Counted from the stretch's first letter, positions 24,300-36,130 are shown. The stretch: DNA of 64,000 nt from Branchiostoma belcheri (GCF_001625305.1 NW_017803024.1:284309-348308); one strand, 5' to 3'. The notes: a model not told the origin generated them from the letters alone. Program-made: numbers and translations.

Positions 24300-24330
24300 T
24301 AACGAATGACGTCACCAATGACGTCAAACC
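24300..24330. promoter_or_regulatory. Pair of CRE palindromes
   Basis: Two exact TGACGTCA octamers at 24307-24314 and 24319-24326, 12 bp apart. No adjacent exon can be assigned, so function is unknown. Confidence 0.35.
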
Positions 24331-24596
24331 CCCTTTGTTCTATGTCTTACGGCGTTTTTGTGGATGGCCTTATATGGTGGTTACTTAGGGTCAGTCGAAG
24401 GTTGGCTATGTCAAGAGATGGCGGTGAACGTTTGAATTGAAAGCCTGTAGATTGTAGGTTGGTGGGAAGCACTTGTCAGGGAGGGAATTCCAAAGCTTGG
24501 CCGTAGTACGGGGAAAGGAACTGTCACTGTAAAAAGATTTCGAAGAAGGAATTTGGACGGTGAAGTTGTGTGAGCTAGAAGAGAACCTAGTGGAGC

Positions 24597-24840
24597 CGTG
24601 TGGCGTAGCGGCAGAGTGCGCGACTCGGAACTAAGAGTCCCGGGTTCGAGTCCTGACATGCCACCAATCTTGTGCCCTTGGGAAAGGCACTTTACACGGC
24701 TTTCCTCACTTAGCTCAGGTGTAAATGAGTATTGTCCTGTCATGTATTTGTCCCCTGTGTTGGTGGCGGCATAAATATAAGTTGAGGAAACTTGAGTGTG
24801 TCGTCACCACGTCTGGTGATTACATATTGGAACAAAAAAA
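24597..24840 (+). mobile_element. tRNA-derived SINE with 13-bp target-site duplication
   Basis: A-box TGGCGTAGCGGCAGAGTGCG, B-box GGGTTCGAGTCC, core CTTGTGCCCTTGGGAAAGGC, then a GTATTGTCCTGTCATGTATT / GTTGGTGGCGGCATAAATAT segment and an A-rich tail. The 13-bp AACCTAGTGGAGC is present directly before (24584-24596) and after (24841-24853), a clean target-site duplication, so the copy is complete and fairly young. Confidence 0.92.
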
Positions 24841-24959
24841 AACCTAGTGGAGCGCTTAAAAGTTCTGAGTGGGGGTTGCTGAGCTTGTGTGAAGGCTGTA
24901 TTGATTTTGGTCCAGTTTCTTTGAAACGGTCTCACGGTGCTGCTTTCTGTAGAAATTCA

Positions 24960-25200
24960 GTGTTCCGGACGACCGAACACATTAAGGTAACGAGTGAAGG
25001 TTCCAACGGCTATGTACTGATCATGAGCACCAAGTCAGAACAAGAAAGAACAAGGAGTAGTCATGCCTTCAAGTACCAGAGTTATTAACCAAGGATTTAG
25101 GTATTCAAAAATGTCCAAAACTGTTTGACAAATGGATACGGCCTGGCCGTTTGATACTGTCTTTTGCGGCCACCGAACCATCTGCTTGGAGATTAGCCGA
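24960..25200 (+). mobile_element. LINE fragment plus MITE family 2 fragment
   Basis: The SEQERTRSSHAFKYQSY frame ending near 25085 matches the R-x-x-HAFKY word of the LINE C terminus at 10.8 kb. It is followed by GGCCTGGCCGTTTGATACTG / ATCTGCTTGGAGATTA of MITE family 2. Confidence 0.6.
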
Positions 25201-25209
25201 TCCACTGCT

Positions 25210-26530
25210 TCTGTATGTGTCCCGCTTTTTTACCGAGCAAATGTGAAATGTTACGCACCTAATTCTTTAATGAACTCCTCTCGCAAAAACCCCAGGAACA
25301 CAGAAACACACAGTTTTGCATACAGATAACCTGAGGCATTCAAGGCTTTAATATTCAGGCCACAGCAATTTAATTTTATGGATAACATCCTCTGCAGATT
25401 CAAAATCTAATGCGATAGGGCGAAAAAAACAAGGCGGGCCATAAAAACAAGATTCCTACATTTTCAAATTTTGACATCATAAACCATGTTAAACAAGAAA
25501 AGATTGTGCAAATTTACCACCAACTATTAGAACATTAATTTCTCACAGAAAGAACTTTGAAAAATAAAAGTTTCAAATCATTGCACAAATGATTTTGATT
25601 CAATGGGAACATCACATATACACAGCCACCCTGACATATAAAGGCAATAAAATACATCACTGCATCAAATCAAAGACAAAACAGAAACCCTGGAAACAAG
25701 GGAACACGCTGTTATCCATACAGATAGCCTGCGGCACTCGAGACTTTAATATTTACAGCAAATTTCTTTTCATCAGAACAAGAAGAGATGAAAGGATCAG
25801 AACCAATTAAGCTACACTTTGATGGATTCTGAAGCTGATTTGTTTTAATATGGTCGAACAGAAAAAGCCGGAGGCGATTTGTTAAAGGCACGCAATGCAG
25901 TTTTAGGGCTTGGAAATTTTTTTAAAGCCAATATTCTAGTCATTTATCTACATACTGAGTCGATCGCAATGTATATTGACCCTCATGGAACCAAAATTAC
26001 CAAAATGTTGAAGGAAAATGGTCACTGGAAGGGTTAAACACACCATTCCAATGTATATTGACCCTCGTGGAGCAAAAATTACCAAAACTGGTCCTGGAAA
26101 GGCCTTGGGCTGACTTTTATAGGGTACCACCCAGAAAATAAAGGACTCGTCTTGTGGGCTTGTTTCTGCAGTTTTAAATACCCAAAGTATGAACTACTAA
26201 TCCAAGTGTGCTAATGTGAAGCAGTATGTGTAAATATCCAAAAGATGGCCTTATTCAGAATACTTCCAGTTTTTGCTGCCCTGAAATCGCATTGGATGCT
26301 TTAACTTTACTTCCTTTTTGAATATTCAGTCACGAAGCAAAGCAGGAGAAATGTACAGCAGTGATGGTATCTAAGGGAAAATTCAAGGTTACGGTTATCA
26401 CAGTGTTTACTGTATTTATGAAAACAGCATGCAGAGGATAAACAAGCAAAGATAGGGACAGATAACATTGAGACCAGTATCTTAGCCATTCGTCATTACG
26501 AAGGCCATACCAGGATAGAACCAGCCTTAA
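25210..26530. other. Non-coding with two local duplications
   Basis: CATACAGATA(A/G)CCTG(A/C)GGCA, then TTTAATATT, occurs near 25320 and 25718 with similar flanks. CAATGTATATTGACCCTC followed by ACCAAAATTACCAAAA occurs near 25968 and 26050. No exon supported. Confidence 0.45.
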
Positions 26531-26539
26531 GCTTCATGT

Positions 26540-26760
26540 GCATGTTGGAACTCGTTGCCACCAAGCACAGTTGGGCCATCATCACTAGAAAGCTTCAAAC
26601 AACTCCTGCAATTAAATGTGCAAAGATCAAGTGTAACAAGTCGTTCGGTGTAATGTAGCTAGCTGCCGCTGCGCCGCGTGCCCGCGAAGCTGGTGTGTTA
26701 CGCCGAAGGGCGGTTATACCGGCTAATCCTAGCCTATACAGATACTTATATAATTATCGT
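26540..26760 (+). mobile_element. LINE 3' end (RT C terminus plus 3' UTR)
   Basis: TGGAACTCGTTGCCACCAAG, encoding WNSLPP, then SLESFKQLLQLNVQR and a stop, followed by the 3' UTR word AAGCTGGTGTGTTACGCCGA, AGGGCGGTTATACCGGCTA and a TACAGATAC tail. Same family as 10.8 kb and 40.3 kb. Confidence 0.8.
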
Positions 26761-26769
26761 ATGTTTTTC

Positions 26770-28790
26770 CTGGCATAGATGTAACTAAAAAAACAGGTAT
26801 AGATGTAGCTATATAGAAACCGTATTCTTAAGCATCAAACAGATAATTAACCCAACATGAAAGCACGCTGAATGAGTCTGGGTGATCTTTTTGTACTTAG
26901 CGTATGTTTTCTTGACAAAGATTTAACTAGAAAAACAGACATTGAAAAATCGTATTCTTTAACATCAAACAGATTAATTAAACCGAGATAAAAGCAGGAT
27001 GAAGGAGTTCGGGTGATGAATTTTCAAAGCTGGTCCGTCGTCTTTGATCTGCTGTGAGTGAATCTTTGATCACAAGAGAACCATTACCGGTACAAGACAA
27101 CTCGCGTACGCGCTTTAACGTTATTTTACAGACTGCAACAAAAAGATATTCATTACAACTAATGATGAAACGCAAAGGGATCGGGGTGTTTGCTGCAAAC
27201 ATAATGTGTGAGAGAAATTCAGATGATCATTAAAGGGAGGAAGACACGCACTTATGATTATAGCAAATTATCTACGAACCTTTCCAATTACAATTCAACA
27301 AAAAAATGTTTAAAAGATGGGAATTGAGAAACACTAAGACCTTGAAAGAAAGAAGGAATATACTCAAAATGCAAAGGCGAAATTATGTAAGAACATAACG
27401 ATAACATTTGTCTTGCTTACTTCGTCTCTAGATCTACAGATTAGAAACAGCAAAAAATTGTCTTCGCGGTTTTCCATCTATGTAATCAGATACAATTATA
27501 TTGGATGTTTTAGTCATATGGTACAACAGGAAGGAGAAGTCCCATCGGTATAGACTAAAGTGGTGCATTAACATGAAGTCTTACATGCAGTGTAAGTCAA
27601 CTCTGTCAGAATGATATACGTATTCCTGTGGGCATATATGTATATATATGTATGCACCTCTCTTCTTCATGATTACATGCGTCTGTCTCATGTTATTTTC
27701 AAACCTTAATGGGTAATTATATGTAAGATTCAAAAAGCCCATTTAAGAAGATAAATGTGGAGCTTTGTATTATCGCAAGCGTCTGTCTCAAGCAAGTCTC
27801 GCCTAAAATCGGCAGGGACACTTACACTGTTTAAAAAGATCTACAGTCAAGAATATATGGATACCGGACACTAATATTGAAAGGCCAACTTGTTACGTTA
27901 CTTCTATATTATTTGATTTGATTTGATTAATCATATTTCGTTACTTTGATTAGCTAACTCCACTTTTGGTTAATTATCTACTTTTGGTTGACAAACCTTT
28001 TGACCTATCATTATGATTTGATAACTGAATGATTATGATTGCTTCTATGCTGCCTTGTTTCATTTTGGTTGTATAATGAGTTAGCTACGATTTTCGATCG
28101 TTTTGTTCACGATGAGTTTATCTATTTTAATTGACCTGTGTTTGGTTCTTCTTTTATCTTAATTATTATGTAATGTAATTTTATGTTGGGGTTATCCCCC
28201 CAGGAATCTTTGAAAACCGCCATACAGGCGACATGTATATCCTGGATAAATAAATAAACAAACAAACAAGTTATTTTTAACTTTTAACTGTCTCTTCTTA
28301 TTTTCAGACCATTGGTTTTAATGGGAAATTATATGTAAGATTAAAAAAAAGCCTGTTTAAGAAGCTAGATGTCTCAAGTAAGTTATTTTTAAACCTTTCG
28401 TTCCTTCATAAGTTCTTAACATTGATAATGGCCATTTAAAAACGTATATTAACTATTGCCTACAGTGAACTGGTAACCACTACTGCATAAAGATCACTTG
28501 GCCATTGTGACCAGTTTTTGTGGTCCCTTATAGATAATTTACCCCTGTGGGCACCCCCTGTATAAATATGACCGAAAATAAAATTAGAAATAATAAATAA
28601 ATAACGGCCGATTACATTCTACCGGAAACAAGCTATGAATATCATCATGAGGTTTCATCAGAAATACGGAAACTACATTATCGGTTTTTGATCCGATTCC
28701 GCCCAAAGTATTCTCTTCTGGGAGAGTTTTCTTAATAATTGATGTTCGGCCATTTTGTCGGGCGGGAATCTTTGACACTGATGGACGCAG
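26770..28790. other. Non-coding; retroposon 3' tail near 28190-28270
   Basis: CAGGCGACATGTATATCCTG followed by GGATAAATAAATAAACAAACAAAC is a LINE-type 3' tail; a related tail (GCGGCGACATGTTTACCCTG) is at about 49860. A GGGTAATTATATGTAAGATTC-like segment occurs on both sides (about 27710 and 28322). No gene seen. Confidence 0.45.
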
Positions 28791-28799
28791 AGATTATAG

Positions 28800-29235
28800 C
28801 CTCGCCCCAGGCTGCATGAAGGGTTGTTTTTATACAGTATACAGTTACAGTTTATTACGAAAATCAGCCTCGCAACATGAGATACATGTACAAGCTGAAT
28901 AGAACTGATTTTTTTATACTTTTATGTGGAATAACATCAACCCACATAAAAAAAAAAAAGAAAACTGAAGAGCTCATAGCATTGTCCCCAGGCTAAGCGA
29001 AGGGACATTTTATCTATACAGTATACACTTACAGTTTATTACGAAAATCAGCCACGCAGTATGGGGTACATGTACAACAAGCTGAAATAAACTGATTTGT
29101 ACATAACAAGCTGAAATAAACTGATTTGTACATAACAAGCTGAAATAAACTGATTTGTACATAACAAGCTGAAATAAACTGATTTGTACATTCGTATGTG
29201 GAAAAACATCAACTTATAACTTACATACAAAAAAG
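28800..29235. repeat. Local duplication with an internal 29-bp minisatellite
   Basis: CAGTTTATTACGAAAATCAGCC, then GTACATGTACAAGCTGAA and GTGGAATAACATCAAC, occurs at 28850-28945 and 29030-29215. The second copy contains four tandem copies of a 29-bp unit (ACATAACAAGCTGAAATAAA...) at about 29077-29190. Confidence 0.8.
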
Positions 29236-29389
29236 AAAATTCAAGCAGCGCTGTACAAAATGTTCGCGTTTGAGTGCTGAGTATTTTAATACACTCATGC
29301 TTTTTTAACATATAATTAAGAACATGGCATCCAAAACGAAACAAAACATAAGAATAGTATGTATCAATGCAATCAGAGACGGCAGACTT

Positions 29390-29940
29390 CACATATCTGC
29401 TTTCCGGCGCTTACAAAAGCGCCCGAAAAAAGGGTACGAGGCTATAGGCAACACGCCTTCCACCGGCCGGCACAGCTAGCGCGGCTAAAACCTGACCCTG
29501 GGCGGGCCTGAGTGTTTCTATCCTCTCCAGACAGCAGACAAATCTTCCCACACCTCTAAAACATCTCCACTTATACTGCCGGCTCACAAATTCGCTCCTC
29601 GGGGCTTGTCTTACAAAAAAGAAAATTCAAGCAGCACTATACAAAATCTTAGCGTTTGTGTGTTAAGCATTCTCGGTAGAGCTTGGTACCGAGGCTAGGT
29701 TTCCTGCTGTAATTTAAGTGGTGAAGGATTTTTTTTTTTTTTGCTTCAAACTGTTTTGACTCCTCCTGTATTCGCCCTGCACCCGGCCAGCACAGCTAAG
29801 ACAGCCTGAGCCTGTCTCCAGACCGCCCACAAATCTTCCCACACCTCTAAAACGTCTCCACTTAATGCTGGCTCGCAAATTCGCTCCTTGGGGCTTGTCT
29901 TAAGCCGCGATCCGGTCTTACAAGCCGTTTTCGTAAGACG
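29390..29940. repeat. Two-copy local duplication
   Basis: CAAATCTTCCCACACCTCTAA followed by AACATCTCCACTTA and CGCTCCTCGGGGCTTGTCTTA occurs at about 29530-29610 and 29820-29910, with related GC-rich upstream flanks (CCGGCCGGCACAGCTA). No coding evidence. Confidence 0.7.
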
Positions 29941-30048
29941 CCTTGAGTGCTCGCTTGTTTCGTGGAAAGCTGCGGTCACCCCGCGCGAAGGCGTGCGAAC
30001 TACACGGACCTGTTGACTGTGACAAAGCGGATAGACAGGAGCGGATTG

Positions 30049-30245
30049 TAGCCTCCACCATGCCTTTCTACGGGAATACGGATCGTAGAATTCGACCCAA
30101 AAAAAGACAGTAAAATTGGCCAGGGGAGTCCGGGCTCGGGGAGGTACTAGTAGTTTCCCTCCGAAGCGGCCAGTCAAACCTACAAGGCGGGCAAACTCCC
30201 CTGGCAAATATTCTCCTATATATATCCTGCGTAGTTAGTCTGGTA
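30049..30245 (-). mobile_element. MITE-like element, family 1, copy 3
   Basis: Reverse-oriented copy: starts TAGCCTCCACCATGCCTTTC and ends CTGCGTAGTTAGTCTGGTA. About 197 bp, non-coding. Confidence 0.8.
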
Positions 30246-31089
30246 TGGACTAAGCGGATTGCATGGGGAGCTGAGAGAGAGATTAGTGTTGACCTTAATC
30301 TAAATAGGATCAGTATTTTGCGATATTTTTGCATCTGCTTCCTTCCTGTTGTATCTTTATATTGAGAATTTGACCATGCTCGAGCTCGGTTTCTAGATAT
30401 TTTAACCATATCCAGAACCTTACCTAGCTGGCGCAAATCTACGTCCTTCGATTCACGTAGACTACACACACATTTTGGTGGTTATAAGATAGTAAGAAAT
30501 TGGCCGGGCAGTATGCCAATATCTAATACGCCATAGGCTTGGCTTGCGAGAGAAAGATGCTGGTAGAAAACCGAAAATCCGATAAATACGACATAGAAAA
30601 ATACCTAAAAATAAGCTGAAGCCAGTATGAAATTGGCAAGGCAGTATCAAATTGAGCAGTATTGCAATTGGGCAAACAGTGCAAAATCCAATACTGAACT
30701 ATTTAACTGGCGAATGAAACCCACATCGATACAGAATAGAAATCCCGACAAAAACGCCTAAAAAGACGCTACAAATACGCCAGAGCCTAAACTAAGCCTA
30801 TGCTTGTAAAGTATACCTGCGGCACAGATATGCGAATACCGGCCCCACCTGTTGCCAGTACAGCTAACATCCCTCCAAAGGCTTAGCCAGATTTTTCACC
30901 TGCCTCAATCTCTCCGACTCCCAAATCGGATCACCTTAATTAAGCGGATTAACTCAATACGATGATCAGAACAGATTGATTTTTTTACGGCCACTGAATT
31001 TTCTACACGCTAAAAATCTTGCTCTACACCTGTAAGGTGGACGTAAGGTTGGTATTTACTTAACGACGTTGGTAATTATTATAAGGAGG

Positions 31090-31265
31090 GTCTTACCTGT
31101 CGGCGGAACGTCTTCTGTGGTGTAAGGAAAACGAGAAGGAGTCTTGAGTCGTGTTGAGGAGTCTTGAAGATCCGAACCTGACGTCTTCTGTCTTCTGTGA
31201 GTGCGGCAGGGCTAAGACTCCGCTCGGTGTGACGTCACGATACGTCACGGCCACGTCACTGCGCT
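31090..31265 (-). promoter_or_regulatory. Candidate minus-strand promoter with untranslated first exon
   Basis: A CRE (TGACGTCA, 31230-31237) with further ACGTCAC half-sites at 31241-31260 lies upstream, on the minus strand, of about 130 bp of moderately GC-rich sequence that ends in a good donor (ACAG|GTAAGA, exon end 31097). The only minus-strand gene I can place downstream is the peptide gene at 6.8 kb, which needs an upstream exon, but a 24-kb intron would be required and the link is speculative. Confidence 0.35.
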
Positions 31266-31519
31266 GCTCATGAATATGTAATGAGGGAAGGTGGAGTGAC
31301 TTAATGAAAGAAACTGCTTTAGTCAATACAAAAAAAAAAACAACTTCGCAGCACCAGTGCTGAATTGCTATTGCGGTTTCTGTACACAAATACGTCGTTC
31401 AAATATCATCAGGACTTACGTACTGTACATTAAAAATGAGAACTAAGAACAGGTCTAAATCCTGGAAGGTCACTGATAGTAGTCGACTTAAAAATCTATT
31501 ATAACATTAACATTAACAT

Positions 31520-31850
31520 TAACTGTCATTTAGCAGACGAACACAATAAGGTAGTGTGATGTTTTGAAATACAGGCGACAACAAGGTTTTCAGAGATTAT
31601 CGTGCCTAGAACAGGCAGTTCTATGCATGGATGGGTTTGAGTTAGAATCAAGTTCGGTTCTGGATAGTCTCTATCATATCCAGAACCGTTCCTAGCTAGA
31701 TCAATATCTGAATGGGTTAGGATCAGACATGGTTCTGGATAGTCTCTATTGTATCCAGAACCTTTATTATGCAGTTCTATTCCTGAATGGGTTATGGTTA
31801 GGATCAGGCATGGTTCTGGATAGTTTCTACGCATCCAAGAACGTGGCCGC
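31520..31850. repeat. TCCAGAACC / GGTTCTGGA repeat block
   Basis: Four or five units of GGTTCTGGATAGTCTCTAT / TATCCAGAACC with AATGGGTTAGGATCAGGCAT between. Same family as 5.5 and 12.5 kb. Confidence 0.8.
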
Positions 31851-32079
31851 AGACGTTCTGACCTACGTTAGACCTCACCAAACATGTCCCTTTGGCTGTG
31901 CTATGCTCGGTTTTCAAGTGTCCCGAGCTTCCCTGTAATTTTACCTCACCGTTGGCAGAGTTGGCGATGTTCAGATTCCTCTACATACTCCACACGACGA
32001 CCAATTCTACGGTGTATACGCTCTAAACTCATCCAGGGCGCCATGTTGTTTACTACTACCACTAGAGTAAAACTAGCGT

Positions 32080-32145
32080 CTTCTTTGTAGCAAAATTACC
32101 GAAAGTTGCAAATTTTGTGGCGTTTTCGGTAATTTTGCTACAAAA
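32080..32145. repeat. Short perfect hairpin
   Basis: TGTAGCAAAATTACCGAAA and its complement TTTCGGTAATTTTGCTACA are separated by about 18 bp. Likely a small foldback element; a bare CTTCTTTTG-like flank repeats nearby. Confidence 0.75.
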
Positions 32146-32739
32146 GAGAACCTAATCCAGACGCTTCTTTTGAAGTTGAATATGAGGGCTATCAATGATT
32201 TCTTACAGACTAAGCTGTTTATTAGCAATTTGTTTAAGAAATTGAATAATTGTGCAATTTGATTCTCACGCAAGAATGCACAGAAAAAAACAGGATATTA
32301 GAAGATGCATATGATCTTAAAAAGGATAACTTCCTTGCACTTAAAATAGACTCGTTACATCCGACCAACTCCAGTCATTATAAATAATCGAGGAACATCA
32401 TTATATTGTAACGCTAGACTGACTACGAAAACAGACAATTCTAAGAAATATCTACTATAGTACTATTTATAATTACTGACGAATTTTCCCTTTCTCGCAT
32501 CCACGTAGCCCGTCTGGGATCCGTTTATGATTCAGACTCAAAATATCAAAGACAAATTCGGAGCGCTGGCTTCCGCTGAATTAAACATCCAACCGTATCA
32601 TTTAGCGTAAAAACAGGGACTACAAAGAAGTAACGGAAGGCAATCTGTTAGAGATCCGGTGTCAATCCATAAACATGGCTCCGAAACATCAGAGCAGAAC
32701 GTCCGCCAGAAAGCTGACTTCCCTGCTGTACGTTTGAAG

Positions 32740-33005
32740 TAATCTACAAACAGATCTTCTGGTAGCTACAAGCAGAATTTCTAGGCCAGGGCGTCCCAGT
32801 GTGGCGCTGGGAAAGGAAGGAAGAGCAGGGAAAAAAGGAGAAAAGGGAGGTCAAGCAATGACTTAGAAGAGATCAGTCGAACTGGATCTTTCTGTAGCTC
32901 TGAGACAGAATTTCTGGGCCAGGGCGTCCCAAAGGTTGGCGCTTGAAATAAAGGAAGAGCAGGAAGAAAGGAAGATAGGAGGCTGAGGAATGACTTGGAA
33001 AAGGA
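32740..33005. repeat. Two-copy tandem duplication, about 130 bp
   Basis: GCAGAATTTCTAGGCCAGGGCG, then TCCCAGTGTGGCGCT, a purine-rich GGAAGAGCAGG run and AATGACTTAGAA, occurs at about 32770-32880 and 32900-33005 with about 85 percent similarity by eye. Confidence 0.75.
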
Positions 33006-33404
33006 CAGTCAGGTGGGACCTTGCACAGATGGGTTGTGGATGGAGGGGAGGGGGCACAAAAGATAACTAGCAACAAATAATAGAGTGTGGAAGACATTAA
33101 TAGCCCGCCTGGGTACTAAGCATTGTAATGCAGCGAAGATGATAATTATGTGAAGATCAGCAGAGCAGAGAAAAGTATCTAACCAAGGAGCTTCAACGTC
33201 CTTGATCCAACACGCCAATGCACGATAAAAACGCTTAAAGGGACATCAAAAATAAGCGGAAGCCTAAATCTCTGCTTGGAGAGTTCAACTGATGTAGAGA
33301 CCCTATAGGCTGAGATTTACAGTCGCCTGTGAAGTTCTATAAAGCCTTAAGCTTGTGTGTGTGAAAAGTAGTAAAAAAGTAATCTCTAAGCAGATCATAC
33401 TGTA

Positions 33405-33562
33405 GTAAAAAGTAATCTCTAAGCAGATCATACGGTGGCAAGGCAGCATCCATTGGCCAGAGGAGTGTCCGATATATATACTGTCTGGCCAATGGATACT
33501 GCCTCAGTGGCCAATTTGATACTGTCTTTTGCGGCCACCGAAAGACCATGCTTGGACATTAG
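33405..33562. mobile_element. Foldback MITE, family 2
   Basis: TAATCTCTAAGCAGATCATAC at the left (preceded by a partial copy of the same terminus at about 33370) and TGCTTGGACATTA at the right, enclosing CCATTGGCCAGAGG / CTGGCCAATGGATACTGCC. Confidence 0.8.
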
Positions 33563-33779
33563 TAAACAGAGCCTCTTGGTTTGATATAACATCAATAGCG
33601 GCTTGTGAAGAAGTCCTGTAAAGCCTTGTGTTTGTGTAATCTGCAGTAAACAGAGCCGGGCGGACCGGAGTGGCCATTAGCTTTTATGTCTGACAGCACG
33701 GTCGGCTGGACAGAAGTACCGCCGTGCTGTAGGTAAGCCGCCGCCGGGATCATGTTAGGATAATCACTATGGAATCAGG

Positions 33780-34462
33780 GTTAATGTGTGTGTGGGGGGG
33801 GAGAAAGATACAGAGGAAAGGAGAGGGAAGAACAAAAAAAAAAAAACGGGCAAAAGAGGAAAGTTGTCAGAAGTGCCGATGCTGTAGGTAAGCAGACGAC
33901 GGGATGTTAGGATAATCACTATGGCCCAGGGCGGGAGGAGTGAGGGGGGGGGGGGAGGAGGAGTGAGAGAGAGAGAGTGACGAGGGAACGAAAGAAAGAA
34001 ATGGAAAGGGCCAAAGAAGAAACAAGGAAGAACAAAAGAAAAAACGTACAGAGGAGGGGAGTGCTTGGAATTCGAAGACAAATACGCCTTGTTACAATGT
34101 ACAGATGACTACTGAGGCAGGGGTTAATTCTGGGGTGAAGAGATGATGGAATGAATTGAGACAAGAGAGAGAAGGATGGAAGAAAATGAGAAGAACAAAA
34201 CTGAAAAATCAGAAAGAACAGTTAAGTGGTGAAAAGTGCCAGGTTACGTTAAGGGTCACCACCAGGTCAGCGGATGGTAGTTGGGGTTAATTGGTGAAGT
34301 AGACGGAGAGAAAAAATGAGAATTTTGGCAGCGGTACACATTAATTATGTAAAGACTACTGGAGAACACGCTACAGTAATACTGATGGGTGATCTGACTG
34401 ATATAAGGGAGAGAGAGAGAGAGACATAGAGAGAGAGAAAGAGAGGGAGAGAGAAAGAAAGA
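33780..34462 (+). repeat. Long purine-rich tract up to an assembly gap
   Basis: The plus strand is dominated by G and A (GGAGAGGGAAG, GAGAGAGAGAGTGA, AAGAAAGAAATGGAAAGGG and GA repeats at 34409-34462), with short interruptions. A GTTAGGATAATCACTATGG word is duplicated at about 33756 and 33908. The tract ends at an N gap, as expected for poorly assembled polypurine repeats. Confidence 0.75.
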
Positions 34463-34488
34463 NNNNNNNNNNNNNNNNNNNNNNNNNN
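34463..34488. other. Assembly gap (26 N)
   Basis: Run of N at the end of a GA-rich microsatellite. Confidence 0.98.
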
Positions 34489-35010
34489 TGTCCATAGCGC
34501 GGAACCTTGGATACAGGCGGCTGAGATAAAGTCCCCTTGCCCCATCGAATCTGCTTGGAGATTATAATTGGTACAACTAACTACATTGAGCAGCACCAGA
34601 GGTAGTAATTTGTAGAACATTTGGGAAAACAAGTCAGACTAGGAGCTATTTTTGGTCGGCTGGGGCAACTTCTTTCACGGTTACTAATCATGGGCCATCA
34701 TGTACTGTTCTCTCAATAGTGGTTACTAGTTAAGTCTTCACCTGACTAGCTATGCTGGCTACAGGGAGAATTATTCCCCAGTGGCTTTTGCCTGTGCTCG
34801 TTACTGGGGTCGTCGGCTTACTCCCATGTCCAATTATTGACCCTATTGTTTCGTGAATTGTACTATCGGTAACTGCAGTACATTACACGGCGCTAGAGGG
34901 CGTGTATACTACACAGCTGTCAACGTGAGGGTAGCAACAGAAAAAAAGGGGGGGCATATTCACAATCTTTTCTCACCAACTTCTGCTTGGAGAGTATAAA
35001 TATGGATCGC

Positions 35011-35223
35011 TAGCCTCTACCAGGCTTCGGGAGGTGGCTGGAAAGAGTAGACTTTGGCCACATAGAGAGATAGCATGCCAGGAAAGTTGGTCCGCTAGAG
35101 AGAACAGTTTGCCGCACCCGAAAACTGTACTCTCTAGTGGACCAACTCCCCTGGCATGTTATCTCTCTCTATTAGGCCAATGTCTACTCTTTCCAGCCGC
35201 CTCCAGAAGCCTGGTAGAGGCTA
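35011..35223. mobile_element. Foldback MITE with ~95-bp arms
   Basis: TAGCCTCTACCAGGCTTCGG, GAGGTGGCTGGAAAGAGTAGAC, ATAGAGAGATA(G/A)CATGCCAGG on the left; near-exact complement on the right ending GAAGCCTGGTAGAGGCTA. A central TCTAGAGAGAACAGTTT / AAACTGTACTCTCTAG also pairs. Complete, non-coding. Confidence 0.9.
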
Positions 35224-35279
35224 ATGATCCCATATGAAACTGCTGTCACATGCACACATACCTCGGAGCTGCCTTTATT

Positions 35280-35545
35280 TCAAAATTGAATCACCTGACG
35301 TCATAGTGACGTCACTAGAGTTTACGGTCCACTGAGCTGCCAATCACAGGAAGCTTAATCAGTCCCTCCAAGGCTGTTTCCCGCCAACTTTAGTTAGGGC
35401 TGACAGAATCCTCCCTTTGGGCGCCGGACGCGTTTCGCGGGGTTGACGTCATCGCGCGGGCTCGCCTACGCGGGTGCTTCCGGGTGTGCGCAGTGGGCGT
35501 GCGCAGTGGGCGTCGTTATCAGTGTGACCCCTGCGGGTTTTTGTC
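35280..35545. promoter_or_regulatory. CpG-rich promoter-like island with three CREs
   Basis: TGACGTCA at 35296-35303, 35307-35314 and 35444-35451; a CCAAT-type box (GCCAATCACAGG) near 35340; TTCCCGCCAA (E2F-like) near 35385; and paired TGCGCAGTGGGCG words (NRF1-like) near 35490-35510. The local GC and CpG density is far above its surroundings. No gene could be attached: a short ATG frame at about 35587 (27 codons) is unconvincing. Confidence 0.45.
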
Positions 35546-35699
35546 CCAGTCACAAGGTCATTTGTACTGTTTTTTTTTTTACGTCAATGGCGGGAAACGG
35601 GAGCGGAAGAACTGATGACAGTGACTGCATGGTTTCTTTGAAATGGTTGTCTTCTATCTTCTATGGGTGACGTACCCGAATTAAAGAACTTCAATTCTA

Positions 35700-36130
35700 T
35701 GGCGTCATGGCCAACGGGTGGTAGGAAAAAAACTGGATGGAGAATTTTAATGATGTAACGGAAAGGTAGTAGGTGGATTTTGTGAAAGTATATATTAAAA
35801 AAAATGAGATGACACAGATTTAAGTTGGGACTAATAGATTGGCTTTAATAGATCTTATGTATGTGTGTCTAAGTCAAGTAGTGTATCCTTTGTCTCCACT
35901 TTTCTACATACGTTTGCTATGTGTCTGTTAAGCCCTGACCTGTACCTAGCCCGTCATTGCATGAATGTACAATAAAGGTCTTTCATTTCATTTTATTTAA
36001 TACAGACTGGCAGAAGATTGTGATCAGTGGAAAGCCTTTTCCAAGCATCATGCGGCCTCTGAGACTGACTAAGCTACGGGAGAGAGTGAGTGAGTGAGAG
36101 TTATGATTTTACACGCCCCAACATGGCGGC
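35700..36130. other. Intergenic; retroposon tail and putative 3' UTR of gene A
   Basis: ATGTACAATAAAGGTCTTTC then ATTTCATTTTATTT (35965-36000) looks like a retroposon 3' tail on the plus strand. On the minus strand the same place offers AATAAA at about 35992-35997, roughly 135 bases past the gene A stop, a plausible poly(A) signal. Confidence 0.4.

Noticed and set aside
24600-24670. Possible tRNA gene (A and B boxes present)
   Set aside because: The boxes belong to a SINE with a tail and target-site duplication; no cloverleaf with proper acceptor pairing is evident.
24411-24743. 110-codon minus-strand frame
   Set aside because: It reads across a SINE and its flank.
35443-35670. Plus-strand frame starting in the CpG island
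   Set aside because: No known domain, no clear donor, and the upstream half is promoter-like sequence.
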